A DNA stretch of 5,038 nt from Methanobacteriaceae archaeon (lineage in GTDB: Archaea; Methanobacteriota; Methanobacteria; Methanobacteriales; Methanobacteriaceae). The stretch lies in contig JAUXXK010000142.1 of assembly GCA_030681145.1 (NCBI GenBank), positions 1-5,038 on the forward strand. The letters are read 5' to 3'. The translations under genes and the position numbers were made by a program. The notes beneath the pieces were generated by a model. It searched no databases. It was not told the origin of the DNA and saw nothing but the letters and a program-made list of their open reading frames with translations. Shown here one piece after another: positions 1 to 5,038 of the stretch (positions within the stretch are counted from its first letter, which is position 1; each line of letters opens with the position of its first letter).

Positions 1-1088
1 ACAGTGTAATATGTTAGAGCAAAATTAGTGGTTAGTAACACAGGAGAATTTTCATCAAGTTCACCGAACTCATATAATCCAGCGTCAACAGCTTGTGGCT
101 TCCTTGGATCCGTGTAAAGGCTTTGTCTTAATGTTAAAACAGGTATAAGTTCCCATATATCAGTACCATTTAATATAAGGATATCTGCATATTTATTAAG
201 TAATGTAGAAGCAATAGTGGCCTCTTTAATGCTTTTGGTCACATCATCTTCATCATTGTTTAATCTCAAAAGAGCAGGGATTCCCAAAATGGGGAAGCGG
301 AAATCTTCATCTTTTTCCTCAACAGCCAATCTTCTGATCATGACAAAATTATCTAATGTATCTCCAATGGCGTCTCCCACAAATGTACCTGGATCCAGAA
401 CTATATCCTTCAGTCCTTTGGCCCTTAAAGTGTGAGAAAGTTCCTTCATCTTTTCCAGATCACCAGGAACAAACAAAGTCACAGGACACTGATATTCTAA
501 TGCTAAATTAGCCATATCTTCCATGTTATTCTCAGTCACCCCATAAATAAGTGGATTTTGATCCCCTACTATTTCCAAAGCTTTTTTCATGGCCGATGGA
601 TCAAATGAACATAATAATAATGGATATTTAGAATTTTTAAGTTTCGAAGCAGCTGCAGCAAATTTTTCTGCATCTCCAGATTTATTTCTAAGAGCTATGG
701 CATCTAAAGTTAAAAATTCCCCCGTTCTCTCAAATTGAGTATCTTCAATAGTTTTAACACGTATTTCCAGTTCTTTTTCATCCATTTCATCGTTTACATC
801 GATAACCAGCGCAGTAGGGTTGTAGTATGTAAGTTCATATCGGTAAAGTACTTCATCTCCACCTATAGTTACTGCCTTATCTCCTTTACCTATTATAATC
901 TCTTTAACTGCAGGAGCTAGTAATTTTTCCAGTGTTTCCATTTGATCTGCTTCTAATTCCGTGCATAATCCCAAATCAATCTCTTTTTCAGATAATTTAG
1001 TGGCAAATGCCATGCAGGAAGCTTCCCCGCATTTTTCACAGTTGGTTTTGGGTAATAATCGGTAAATATCCATTGCTGTAACATTCAA
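1..1088 (-). CDS. cdhE: CODH/ACS complex gamma subunit (corrinoid iron-sulfur protein large subunit), 3' end cut off by the window
   Basis: This is the large subunit of the corrinoid iron-sulfur protein. With CdhD it carries a methyl group from methyl-tetrahydromethanopterin on a cobamide cofactor to the A-cluster of CdhC. The frame stays open from 1088 to the left edge (362 codons, no stop). The N-terminus holds a four-cysteine [4Fe-4S] motif, C17-x2-C20-x4-C25-x16-C42, the same positions I recall for the Moorella large subunit. The fold expected from about residue 90 onward is a TIM barrel, with LDPGTFVGD near 231-239 and LNGTD near 307-311. Family members run to roughly 440-460 residues, so the C-terminal cobamide-binding domain is mostly outside the window. 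The start is TTG at 1088: GGAGG lies 7 nt upstream, and starting there includes the NVTAMDIYRLLPKTNC segment typical of the family. An in-frame ATG at 1073 is the alternative but has no well-placed SD. It lies 30 nt after the cdhD stop, so translation of the two partners is probably linked. Confidence 0.95.
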   Translation of the reverse strand, partial: MNVTAMDIYRLLPKTNCEKCGEASCMAFATKLSEKEIDLGLCTELEADQMETLEKLLAPAVKEIIIGKGDKAVTIGGDEVLYRYELTYYNPTALVIDVNDEMDEKELEIRVKTIEDTQFERTGEFLTLDAIALRNKSGDAEKFAAAASKLKNSKYPLLLCSFDPSAMKKALEIVGDQNPLIYGVTENNMEDMANLALEYQCPVTLFVPGDLEKMKELSHTLRAKGLKDIVLDPGTFVGDAIGDTLDNFVMIRRLAVEEKDEDFRFPILGIPALLRLNNDEDDVTKSIKEATIASTLLNKYADILILNGTDIWELIPVLTLRQSLYTDPRKPQAVDAGLYEFGELDENSPVLLTTNFALTYYT

Positions 1089-1095
1089 TTTAAAA

Positions 1096-1100
1096 CCTCC
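1096..1100 (-). promoter_or_regulatory. Ribosome binding site deciding the TTG start of cdhE
   Basis: GGAGG on the minus strand, 7 nt before TTG at 1088. The in-frame ATG at 1073 is 22 nt from this SD, too far to use it. It sits inside the 30-nt gap after cdhD, which leaves no room for a separate promoter outside the cdhD coding region. Confidence 0.8.
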
Positions 1101-1118
1101 TTTATTTAATGTGAGCTT

Positions 1119-2285
1119 TTAGCCCTCCAGTTGAGTTATCCAATCATTAATGTTAGGGAGTTCCGTGGCCATATAATCTTTTACAAACGTTTCACCAATT
1201 TCCCTTAAGAGTTTTACAGAAGTTGGGTGGAGCATCATGAAAATATCGACTCCATTAAGCATCATAGTAAGTCCTGTGACAATTTCCCATATTGGTCCCC
1301 GATAATCAGTTGGCCCCCATTCCTCTTTTTTCATCCATGCTTCTCTGGAACCCCAGGCGTTAGTGGTACCTGAAGACATTGGCATCTGTAAATCCGTGTC
1401 ACCTTTAAGTGCTGCTAGTCTTGTTCTAGTCATTATATCAATGGAAAATTCAATACCATAGCCCAGTGCACATGTAGTTGGATCCATAACAATATCATTA
1501 TGATTTAAACCCTCTTTTAATAGATATCGGTTAAGCGTTTTCTGCATGTTAACATCAGTAATGGACCATGAAAGAACAGCATGATCATTATCTACCGCGG
1601 CCTTTGCAACTTTTTTATAGTCAAGATCCAAATTGGCTGATGCTAAAAGACACCTTTCACCTTGAGCTGCTTCCGCAGCTGCTTCTAATACTAGTGGATC
1701 TTTTACAGGATCTCCAGAGGCGCCAATGACCAAGGGAACATCAACAGCCTGTAAAACTTCTTCAACAGCTTGAGCTCCTTCTCTAGGAGATTTATTCATG
1801 ACTTTAGGACCAGTACCAATTAAATGCATTGTTACCATATTTGCACCGTATTCTTTTACGGCTTTTTTAGCCCATTCTCCAGGATGATCCATTACATCAC
1901 TGAAATGTTCTCTTATTGGTCGTGGAAGTCCCGGCATGGGTATATCAAAAACATCAAAGGTTACTACAGGAGGGTTTGGTTGTGGTTCTTCAAATCTATA
2001 AAGAGCTTGCTGACCCCCCAAATAAACTGACTTTCTGCTGCCTTTTCCAAGTTGAACCTCTGCCACTTTTCCCGGGTAGTCTTGTATAGGTGGTTTAAAT
2101 TCTTCCATCACCATTGCATCCGCAATAGCTTTTTTCGTTTTTACTGTCTTCTGAACAGCTTGTTGAATAGCTGGCATTAAATATAACTCAAGCTCTTCAA
2201 AATCCATTCTGAATTCGTTTATTTCTATAGATTTTGTATTTTCAAGCAGTTTAAGAAGTTGCGTCATTTTATCCATAACCCACAT
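1119..2285 (-). CDS. cdhD: CODH/ACS complex delta subunit (corrinoid iron-sulfur protein small subunit)
   Basis: This is the small subunit of the corrinoid iron-sulfur protein. It pairs with CdhE to accept the methyl group of methyl-tetrahydromethanopterin and present it to CdhC. The 388 residues match the usual archaeal length (about 390). After an N-terminal helical part (to about residue 60) and the KVAEVQLG / VYLGGQ strands (73-92), a TIM-barrel domain runs from about residue 107 to the end. Conserved family stretches include FDVFDIPMPGLPRPIREHF (110-128), VIGASGDP (186-193), MDPTTCALGYGIEFS (267-281) and MPMSSGTTNAWGSREAW (301-317). No cysteine cluster is present, as expected for this subunit, which carries no Fe-S centre. 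There are three nearby ATGs (2285, 2276, 2267). AGGA 8 nt upstream favours 2285, while my memory of related proteins favours MDKMTQLL, starting at 2276. It follows the CooC-type gene by 74 nt and precedes cdhE by 30 nt. Confidence 0.97.
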   Translation of the reverse strand: MWVMDKMTQLLKLLENTKSIEINEFRMDFEELELYLMPAIQQAVQKTVKTKKAIADAMVMEEFKPPIQDYPGKVAEVQLGKGSRKSVYLGGQQALYRFEEPQPNPPVVTFDVFDIPMPGLPRPIREHFSDVMDHPGEWAKKAVKEYGANMVTMHLIGTGPKVMNKSPREGAQAVEEVLQAVDVPLVIGASGDPVKDPLVLEAAAEAAQGERCLLASANLDLDYKKVAKAAVDNDHAVLSWSITDVNMQKTLNRYLLKEGLNHNDIVMDPTTCALGYGIEFSIDIMTRTRLAALKGDTDLQMPMSSGTTNAWGSREAWMKKEEWGPTDYRGPIWEIVTGLTMMLNGVDIFMMLHPTSVKLLREIGETFVKDYMATELPNINDWITQLEG

Positions 2286-2293
2286 CCCCGTTA

Positions 2294-2297
2294 TCCT
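2294..2297 (-). promoter_or_regulatory. Probable ribosome binding site of cdhD
   Basis: AGGA (within AAAGGAT) lies 8 nt upstream of the ATG at 2285 and 17 nt upstream of the ATG at 2276. Spacing therefore favours the first ATG. A GGGG run directly before that ATG is too close to act as an SD for it, but could weakly serve the second. Confidence 0.5.
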
Positions 2298-2359
2298 TTT
2301 ATTAGTTCAATATTTTCTTAAAGTAATATAATGAATTTGATTTGATAGTATTTGAATAA

Positions 2360-3118
2360 TTATTGAAATTTTAAAGCTTTTTTCACAATGTTAGCGACTT
2401 CTTTAATAGAATCAGAATCATCAGGTAGCTCTATTAAGGATATTCCTTCCCTATCAAATTTAGATATTAAAGGATCTTCATAGATCAATCCACCTAGTTC
2501 TAATCCAGTTTCAGTTGCTTTCTGACGAATTAAAGCTTCATCTTCATATTTAATCCGATTTAATACTAAAAATAGTTTTTTAAAGTTGATGTCTAACTCT
2601 TTTGCAAGTTCACCAATTCTTTGTGCAGTCAGCATCCCCCTATGTGAAGGGTCTGTTACTACCATCATGACATCCACATTCTGTGTCGTTCTTCGACTTA
2701 AATGTTCTAGGCCAGCTTCAGTGTCTATTATAATAATATCATAGTTAAATGAAATTGTTTCGATTATTTTTCGAAGCATATTATTAACCGCACAATAGCA
2801 ACCACTGCCTTCTGGCCTTCCCATGACCAACAAATCAAAATCAGGCGTTTCAACCACAGATTCCATTATTTTATAGTCCAAAATATCCCATTTATTGGTT
2901 CCAGCAGGAATATTACCCGAAGCTGTATCCTTTTTTAATTCTTCTCGCACATCTCCCACTGTTTTATCAACATCAACACCTAATGCTTCAGGAAAATTAG
3001 AATCAGGATCTGCATCAATGGCCAAAATATCTTTACCAGTTTTGGCCAATATTTTAACCATTGCAGATGAAAACATTGTTTTTCCAGTTCCGCCCTTGCC
3101 ACTTACTGCAATTATCAA
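2360..3118 (-). CDS. cooC: CooC/AcsF-type nickel-maturation ATPase (MinD/ParA-like P-loop family)
   Basis: This is a 252-residue P-loop ATPase of the CooC family, the usual length. These proteins couple ATP binding or hydrolysis to nickel delivery into CO dehydrogenase; the AcsF branch is linked to maturation of the acetyl-CoA synthase A-cluster. A deviant Walker A, GKGGTGKT, is at residues 7-14 with the signature lysine K8 and P-loop lysine K13. IDADPDSN (34-41) matches the switch I region and IDTEAGLEHLSRRT (131-144) the switch II region. A CxC motif, C107-Y-C109, matches the two cysteines through which CooC dimers bind metal. NR at 187-188 is in the usual base-recognition area. The protein looks cytosolic, with no signal peptide or membrane segment. 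The start must be TTG at 3118, since TGA and TAA directly precede it in frame. It lies between cdhC and cdhD, the usual place in methanogen cdh operons. Family is certain; whether it serves the C-cluster, the A-cluster or both is not decided by sequence. Confidence 0.92.
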   Translation of the reverse strand: MIIAVSGKGGTGKTMFSSAMVKILAKTGKDILAIDADPDSNFPEALGVDVDKTVGDVREELKKDTASGNIPAGTNKWDILDYKIMESVVETPDFDLLVMGRPEGSGCYCAVNNMLRKIIETISFNYDIIIIDTEAGLEHLSRRTTQNVDVMMVVTDPSHRGMLTAQRIGELAKELDINFKKLFLVLNRIKYEDEALIRQKATETGLELGGLIYEDPLISKFDREGISLIELPDDSDSIKEVANIVKKALKFQ

Positions 3119-3120
3119 TT

Positions 3121-3128
3121 ATCACACC
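3121..3128 (-). promoter_or_regulatory. Weak ribosome binding site before the TTG start of the CooC-type gene
   Basis: The minus strand reads GGTGTGATAATTG. GGTG lies 6 nt before the TTG at 3118 and is a partial match to the GGTGAT end of the archaeal SD consensus. It is clearly weaker than the GGAGG sites of cdhC and cdhE. In-frame TGA (3124-3122) and TAA (3121-3119) rule out any start further upstream. Confidence 0.45.
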
Positions 3129-3150
3129 ATCTATCAATATTTATAATTTT

Positions 3151-3160
3151 AGTATAAAAT
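3151..3160 (-). promoter_or_regulatory. Possible TATA box (box A) in the cdhC-cooC gap
   Basis: The minus strand reads ATTTTATACT about 33-42 nt before the TTG of the CooC-type gene. A transcription start some 24 nt downstream would fall near 3132 and leave a short leader. The 104-nt gap is so AT-rich that TATA-like strings are expected by chance, and no convincing BRE is seen. A weak inverted repeat (ATATTC / GAATAT, 8-nt loop, 3159-3178) overlaps it and is too AT-rich to call a terminator. Confidence 0.18.
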
Positions 3161-3222
3161 ATTCTAATTATCGAATATAATAATCCATTTAAGGACATGC
3201 CAAATAATGAATTAAAAATTCT

Positions 3223-4620
3223 TTATTTTCTTTTTATTATTACCTTTTCTGCGTAAATTTTAGCGTTTTTGAAGATAATTTTTACCCCACCAGACGCTGG
3301 AATGGCAATTTCAGGCACCATAGCCACCGGAGTCATTGATGCTTCCCCATATTCCGCCTCTTCAAATTCATTTTCTACAGGTTCATCAACTTGTTCAACA
3401 GGTTCATCAACTTGTGCATTTTTAATTCTATCTATTACTGGGTGTTCTCTTTCGTAAATGAATTTTTTAATTTCATTAATGCTGTTGACATCTTCTTCCG
3501 TTGGTATTTTATCTTGAAGTTCTTCAGGTATAAATTCTAAGACGGAATCTTTGATTTCTTTAGGCATCCATATAACACGGCCATAACCCCCATCAGCATT
3601 TAAAAATTTTGGGGATCTCATATACTCCAAACTTAATCCTGTGAATCCTTCAACTTGTTTTCCGCCAGAACACTGCCCCGCCATAGCAGAAAATGGAATT
3701 CCCAGCGGAGTTTCTCCCTTAAAATCACGGTTTACTATACCAATACCATCAACTTCAGGGATATAAAATGCAACTGCCTCAAAACAACCACAAGATGTAT
3801 GAGGATGTCCAAAAACACTGTGTATGAAAATTCTTTCCGTAGTTCCTTGAGATTTCTCCAAAATAGCCGCATTTACATTAGAGTATTCTCCTTTTTCAGC
3901 GTCAATAACTTTTCCTTTTTCAATTTCAAATATAGGGCCGTCAGGATCTATTTTAGCTGCAGCACGACAATCAAACCAATTTATGGCTCCACAAAGCGCA
4001 GTTCTATCAGGTGTGACTACACACATGTGAGAAGGTGCAAAGGATTGGCACATCAAACAACCATAAAAAACATCGACATCTTCATCAGAAAGTTCTCTGG
4101 CTCTTTCATCCCTTTTGGTGTATTTTTCTCGAGCCATTTCAATAAATTGGGTCACTTCCTCTTTTTTAGTCATTACTGTGATGGAAATTGATTCAATAAT
4201 TGGGAATTCTTCTTTAAATAATATAGAAAGTGATTTAGCAAGATGTTCAAATTTAAATCCAGATTCCATGGCCTCCGTGCTGATTCTACACCATATTTGA
4301 TCTCGCTGGTTTAGATGCATGAATCCTTTCACATAGTTACATAGTTCGTGAACTCTTCTCTCAATTACACTTTCCAGTTCTTTTTCCAGTTTTTCCCCTT
4401 GAATATCAATCTTTAGTCCAAAAGGGTAGATTTCACCCTTAACCATTTCACTTATCTCTGGCCCAATTACTGAAACTTTTCCGTCCTCAACATCGCCCGC
4501 TACTTGAACCAGTTCCGCGCCTATAGATTTAGGACCAGCAAGTTCTACAAACATGTTTGCCGCCCTTATTCTTTCACCTTCGTACATAGGACTTACTTCA
4601 ACAGGTATATCTCCAAACAT
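3223..4620 (-). CDS. cdhC: CODH/ACS complex beta subunit, acetyl-CoA synthase (A-cluster protein)
   Basis: This catalytic subunit joins a methyl group (from CdhDE), CO (from CdhAB) and coenzyme A into acetyl-CoA at a Ni-Ni-[4Fe-4S] A-cluster. All six A-cluster ligands are present: C188-x2-C191-x8-C200-x9-C210, then C277-G-C279. The spacing is the same as in Moorella AcsB (C506, C509, C518, C528, C595, C597). At 465 residues it is the short archaeal form, lacking the large N-terminal domain by which bacterial AcsB binds CODH. The N-terminal half (to about 170) corresponds to AcsB domain 2 and the rest to domain 3. GGYGRVIWMPKEIK (344-357) is another conserved stretch. Residues about 404-428 form an acidic low-complexity linker with a VDEPVEQ/VDEPVEN repeat. 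A hydrophobic/basic tail follows (PVAMVPEIAIPASGG, then KIIF...VIIKRK). The ATG at 4620 has GGAGG 6 nt upstream. It lies 113 nt after cdhB and 104 nt before the CooC-type gene. Confidence 0.98.
   Translation of the reverse strand: MFGDIPVEVSPMYEGERIRAANMFVELAGPKSIGAELVQVAGDVEDGKVSVIGPEISEMVKGEIYPFGLKIDIQGEKLEKELESVIERRVHELCNYVKGFMHLNQRDQIWCRISTEAMESGFKFEHLAKSLSILFKEEFPIIESISITVMTKKEEVTQFIEMAREKYTKRDERARELSDEDVDVFYGCLMCQSFAPSHMCVVTPDRTALCGAINWFDCRAAAKIDPDGPIFEIEKGKVIDAEKGEYSNVNAAILEKSQGTTERIFIHSVFGHPHTSCGCFEAVAFYIPEVDGIGIVNRDFKGETPLGIPFSAMAGQCSGGKQVEGFTGLSLEYMRSPKFLNADGGYGRVIWMPKEIKDSVLEFIPEELQDKIPTEEDVNSINEIKKFIYEREHPVIDRIKNAQVDEPVEQVDEPVENEFEEAEYGEASMTPVAMVPEIAIPASGGVKIIFKNAKIYAEKVIIKRK
3377..3415. 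repeat. 21-bp tandem duplication inside cdhC (two copies)
   Basis: The 18-nt string ACAGGTTCATCAACTTGT occurs at 3377-3394 and again at 3398-3415, a period of exactly 21 nt. Read in the cdhC frame it gives two seven-residue units, VDEPVEQ (residues 404-410) and VDEPVEN (411-417), in the acidic linker before the C-terminal tail. Its length, a multiple of three, keeps the frame. The near-identity at nucleotide level suggests a recent slippage or duplication event. Confidence 0.85.
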
Positions 4621-4633
4621 TATATTCCTCCAT
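4598..4633 (-). other. Possible 11-codon reading frame overlapping the cdhC start
   Basis: An ATG at 4633 has AGGAG (4643-4639) 5 nt upstream. It opens a frame of 11 codons (MEEYNVWRYTC) ending at TGA 4600-4598, out of frame with cdhC and overlapping its first eight codons. Its first codons overlap the cdhC SD itself. It could be a tiny translation-modulating frame or simple chance in a region with two SD-like strings. No homology can be judged at this length. Confidence 0.15.
4627..4631 (-). promoter_or_regulatory. Strong ribosome binding site of cdhC
   Basis: GGAGG lies 6 nt before the ATG at 4620. A second SD-like string, AGGAG at 4643-4639, lies 18 nt before the same ATG and is too far away to serve it. 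The remaining 113-nt gap up to cdhB is very AT-rich, with no clear hairpin or promoter. Confidence 0.8.
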
Positions 4634-4733
4634 TAATACTCCTAATAATAAGTCAATTCATCAATTTAAGCTAATTTAATGTTTTATTCATTCTATGAGG
4701 ATTAATAAAATTAAATTGAAATTTTTATAAAAA

Positions 4734-5038
4734 TTAATCATATTTCATTTTTTCCAAATATTTTAACCATTCATCGTCATTCATATTAGGGAAAGATGCA
4801 TCTGCATTTGAATGGAAAAATTTGCATATGGTAAGTGTTTTTAGATGAGGGGCAAAGTGTTTTAATGTTGATAATCCCTGTGAAGCTATATAATATATAC
4901 AACCAATAAACATCACCAGATCGTGCTGACCATCACCATTTACCCCCTTCCAATCAGGGTCTTTAAGCAAGTTTACAATTTCCACCACGCCATAAGACGT
5001 GGTTTCAACACCTCGTTCTTTAAATATTTTATAAGCAT
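4734..5038 (-). CDS. cdhB: CODH/ACS complex epsilon subunit, C-terminal part (5' end beyond the window)
   Basis: This is the small accessory subunit of the alpha2-epsilon2 CO dehydrogenase of methanogens. It adopts a nucleotide-binding (DHS-like) fold and has been proposed to assist electron transfer to or from flavin; its exact role is unsettled. The frame enters from the right edge and the window holds its last 100 codons, ending at TAA 4736-4734. The family is about 170 residues, so roughly 70 N-terminal residues are missing. Stretches I recognise from archaeal CdhB are VVEIVNLLKDPDWKG, GQHDLVMFIGCIYYIASQGL, LKHFAPHLKTLTICKFF and SNADASFPNM. A GTG at 4988 is an internal valine codon, not the start, because the family-like sequence (AYKIFKERGVETTSYG) continues upstream in frame to the edge. 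Its place directly before cdhC, with cdhA expected further upstream, is the standard methanogen order. Confidence 0.93.
   Translation of the reverse strand, partial: AYKIFKERGVETTSYGVVEIVNLLKDPDWKGVNGDGQHDLVMFIGCIYYIASQGLSTLKHFAPHLKTLTICKFFHSNADASFPNMNDDEWLKYLEKMKYD

Larger units (their letters stand above)
1..5038 (-). other. CODH/ACS operon segment: (cdhA)-cdhB-cdhC-cooC-cdhD-cdhE
   Basis: All five genes lie on the minus strand in the order known from methanogen cdh operons, with gaps of 113, 104, 74 and 30 nt. No strong terminator or opposing gene interrupts them, so one transcript covering all five is likely. The longer AT-rich gaps before cdhC, the CooC-type gene and cdhD could also hold internal promoters. 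The main promoter is expected upstream of cdhA, outside the window. Confidence 0.85.

Noticed and set aside
217..920. Plus-strand open frames at 217-435 and 735-920.
   Set aside because: Both lie antisense to the well-supported cdhE coding region and have low-complexity translations typical of shadow frames.
2895..3146. A plus-strand open frame of 83 codons opposite the start of the CooC-type gene.
   Set aside because: It is the reverse complement of the conserved P-loop region and has no independent support.
3159..3178. Inverted repeat ATATTC / GAATAT as a transcription terminator.
   Set aside because: It has only six base pairs, five of them AT, and no following T-tract in the right place. 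It is expected by chance in such AT-rich DNA.
3655..4191. A 178-codon open frame on the plus strand, opposite cdhC.
   Set aside because: It lies entirely antisense to cdhC, which has all its catalytic residues. Its translation is rich in S, F, R and N without recognisable motifs, and no SD or neighbour supports it.
4657..4680. Short direct repeat TTAAATT-AGC-TTAAATT in the cdhB-cdhC gap as an operator.
   Set aside because: It is seven nearly pure A/T bases, with no palindromic symmetry and no known regulator match.
4734..4988. Treating the 84-codon frame starting at GTG 4988 as a complete small gene.
   Set aside because: The same frame continues upstream with CdhB-like sequence to the window edge, so the GTG is an internal valine codon of a truncated cdhB.
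1..5038. A novel defence, mobile or otherwise undescribed system.
   Set aside because: Every stretch longer than about 115 nt is accounted for by a well-known CODH/ACS operon in its usual gene order. There are no integrases, transposases, terminal repeats or unrecognised genes.

Overview
This window looks like a stretch of a methanogenic archaeon's chromosome that is almost entirely one operon. It encodes the acetyl-CoA decarbonylase/synthase (CODH/ACS) complex, read on the minus strand from right to left: cdhB (3' part only), cdhC, a cooC/acsF-type nickel-maturation ATPase gene, cdhD and cdhE (5' part only). A cdhA gene (CO dehydrogenase alpha subunit) would be expected just beyond the right edge, and the rest of cdhE lies beyond the left edge. 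The DNA is AT-rich, and the proteins, especially CdhD, closely resemble what I remember of the Methanobacteriales versions. A Methanobacterium-like hydrogenotroph is therefore the best guess, made from memory and not from a search.

Layout: the last 100 codons of cdhB end at 4734. An AT-rich gap of 113 nt follows, then cdhC (465 codons) with a strong Shine-Dalgarno (SD) site. A 104-nt gap leads to the cooC-like gene (252 codons), which must start at TTG because TGA and TAA sit directly upstream in frame. A 74-nt gap leads to cdhD (388 codons). Only 30 nt then separate cdhD from cdhE, which also appears to start at TTG behind a perfect GGAGG. No gene-free stretch exceeds about 115 nt. I see no RNA genes, mobile elements, CRISPR arrays or clear terminators.

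How the genes work together: CdhA and CdhB form the CO dehydrogenase part (CO2 reduced to CO). CdhD and CdhE form the corrinoid iron-sulfur protein that takes a methyl group from methyl-tetrahydromethanopterin. CdhC joins methyl, CO and coenzyme A into acetyl-CoA at its Ni-Ni-[4Fe-4S] A-cluster. The CooC-like ATPase probably helps load nickel into the CO dehydrogenase or the A-cluster. In a hydrogenotrophic methanogen this is the route of autotrophic carbon fixation.

The key metal ligands can be seen: C17/C20/C25/C42 in CdhE, C188/C191/C200/C210/C277/C279 in CdhC, and a deviant Walker A plus a CxC motif in the ATPase. I find no previously undescribed system here. The points worth a second look are small: a 21-bp in-frame tandem duplication in an acidic linker of CdhC, two TTG starts, a tiny SD-preceded reading frame overlapping the cdhC start, and AT-rich gaps that could hold internal promoters.
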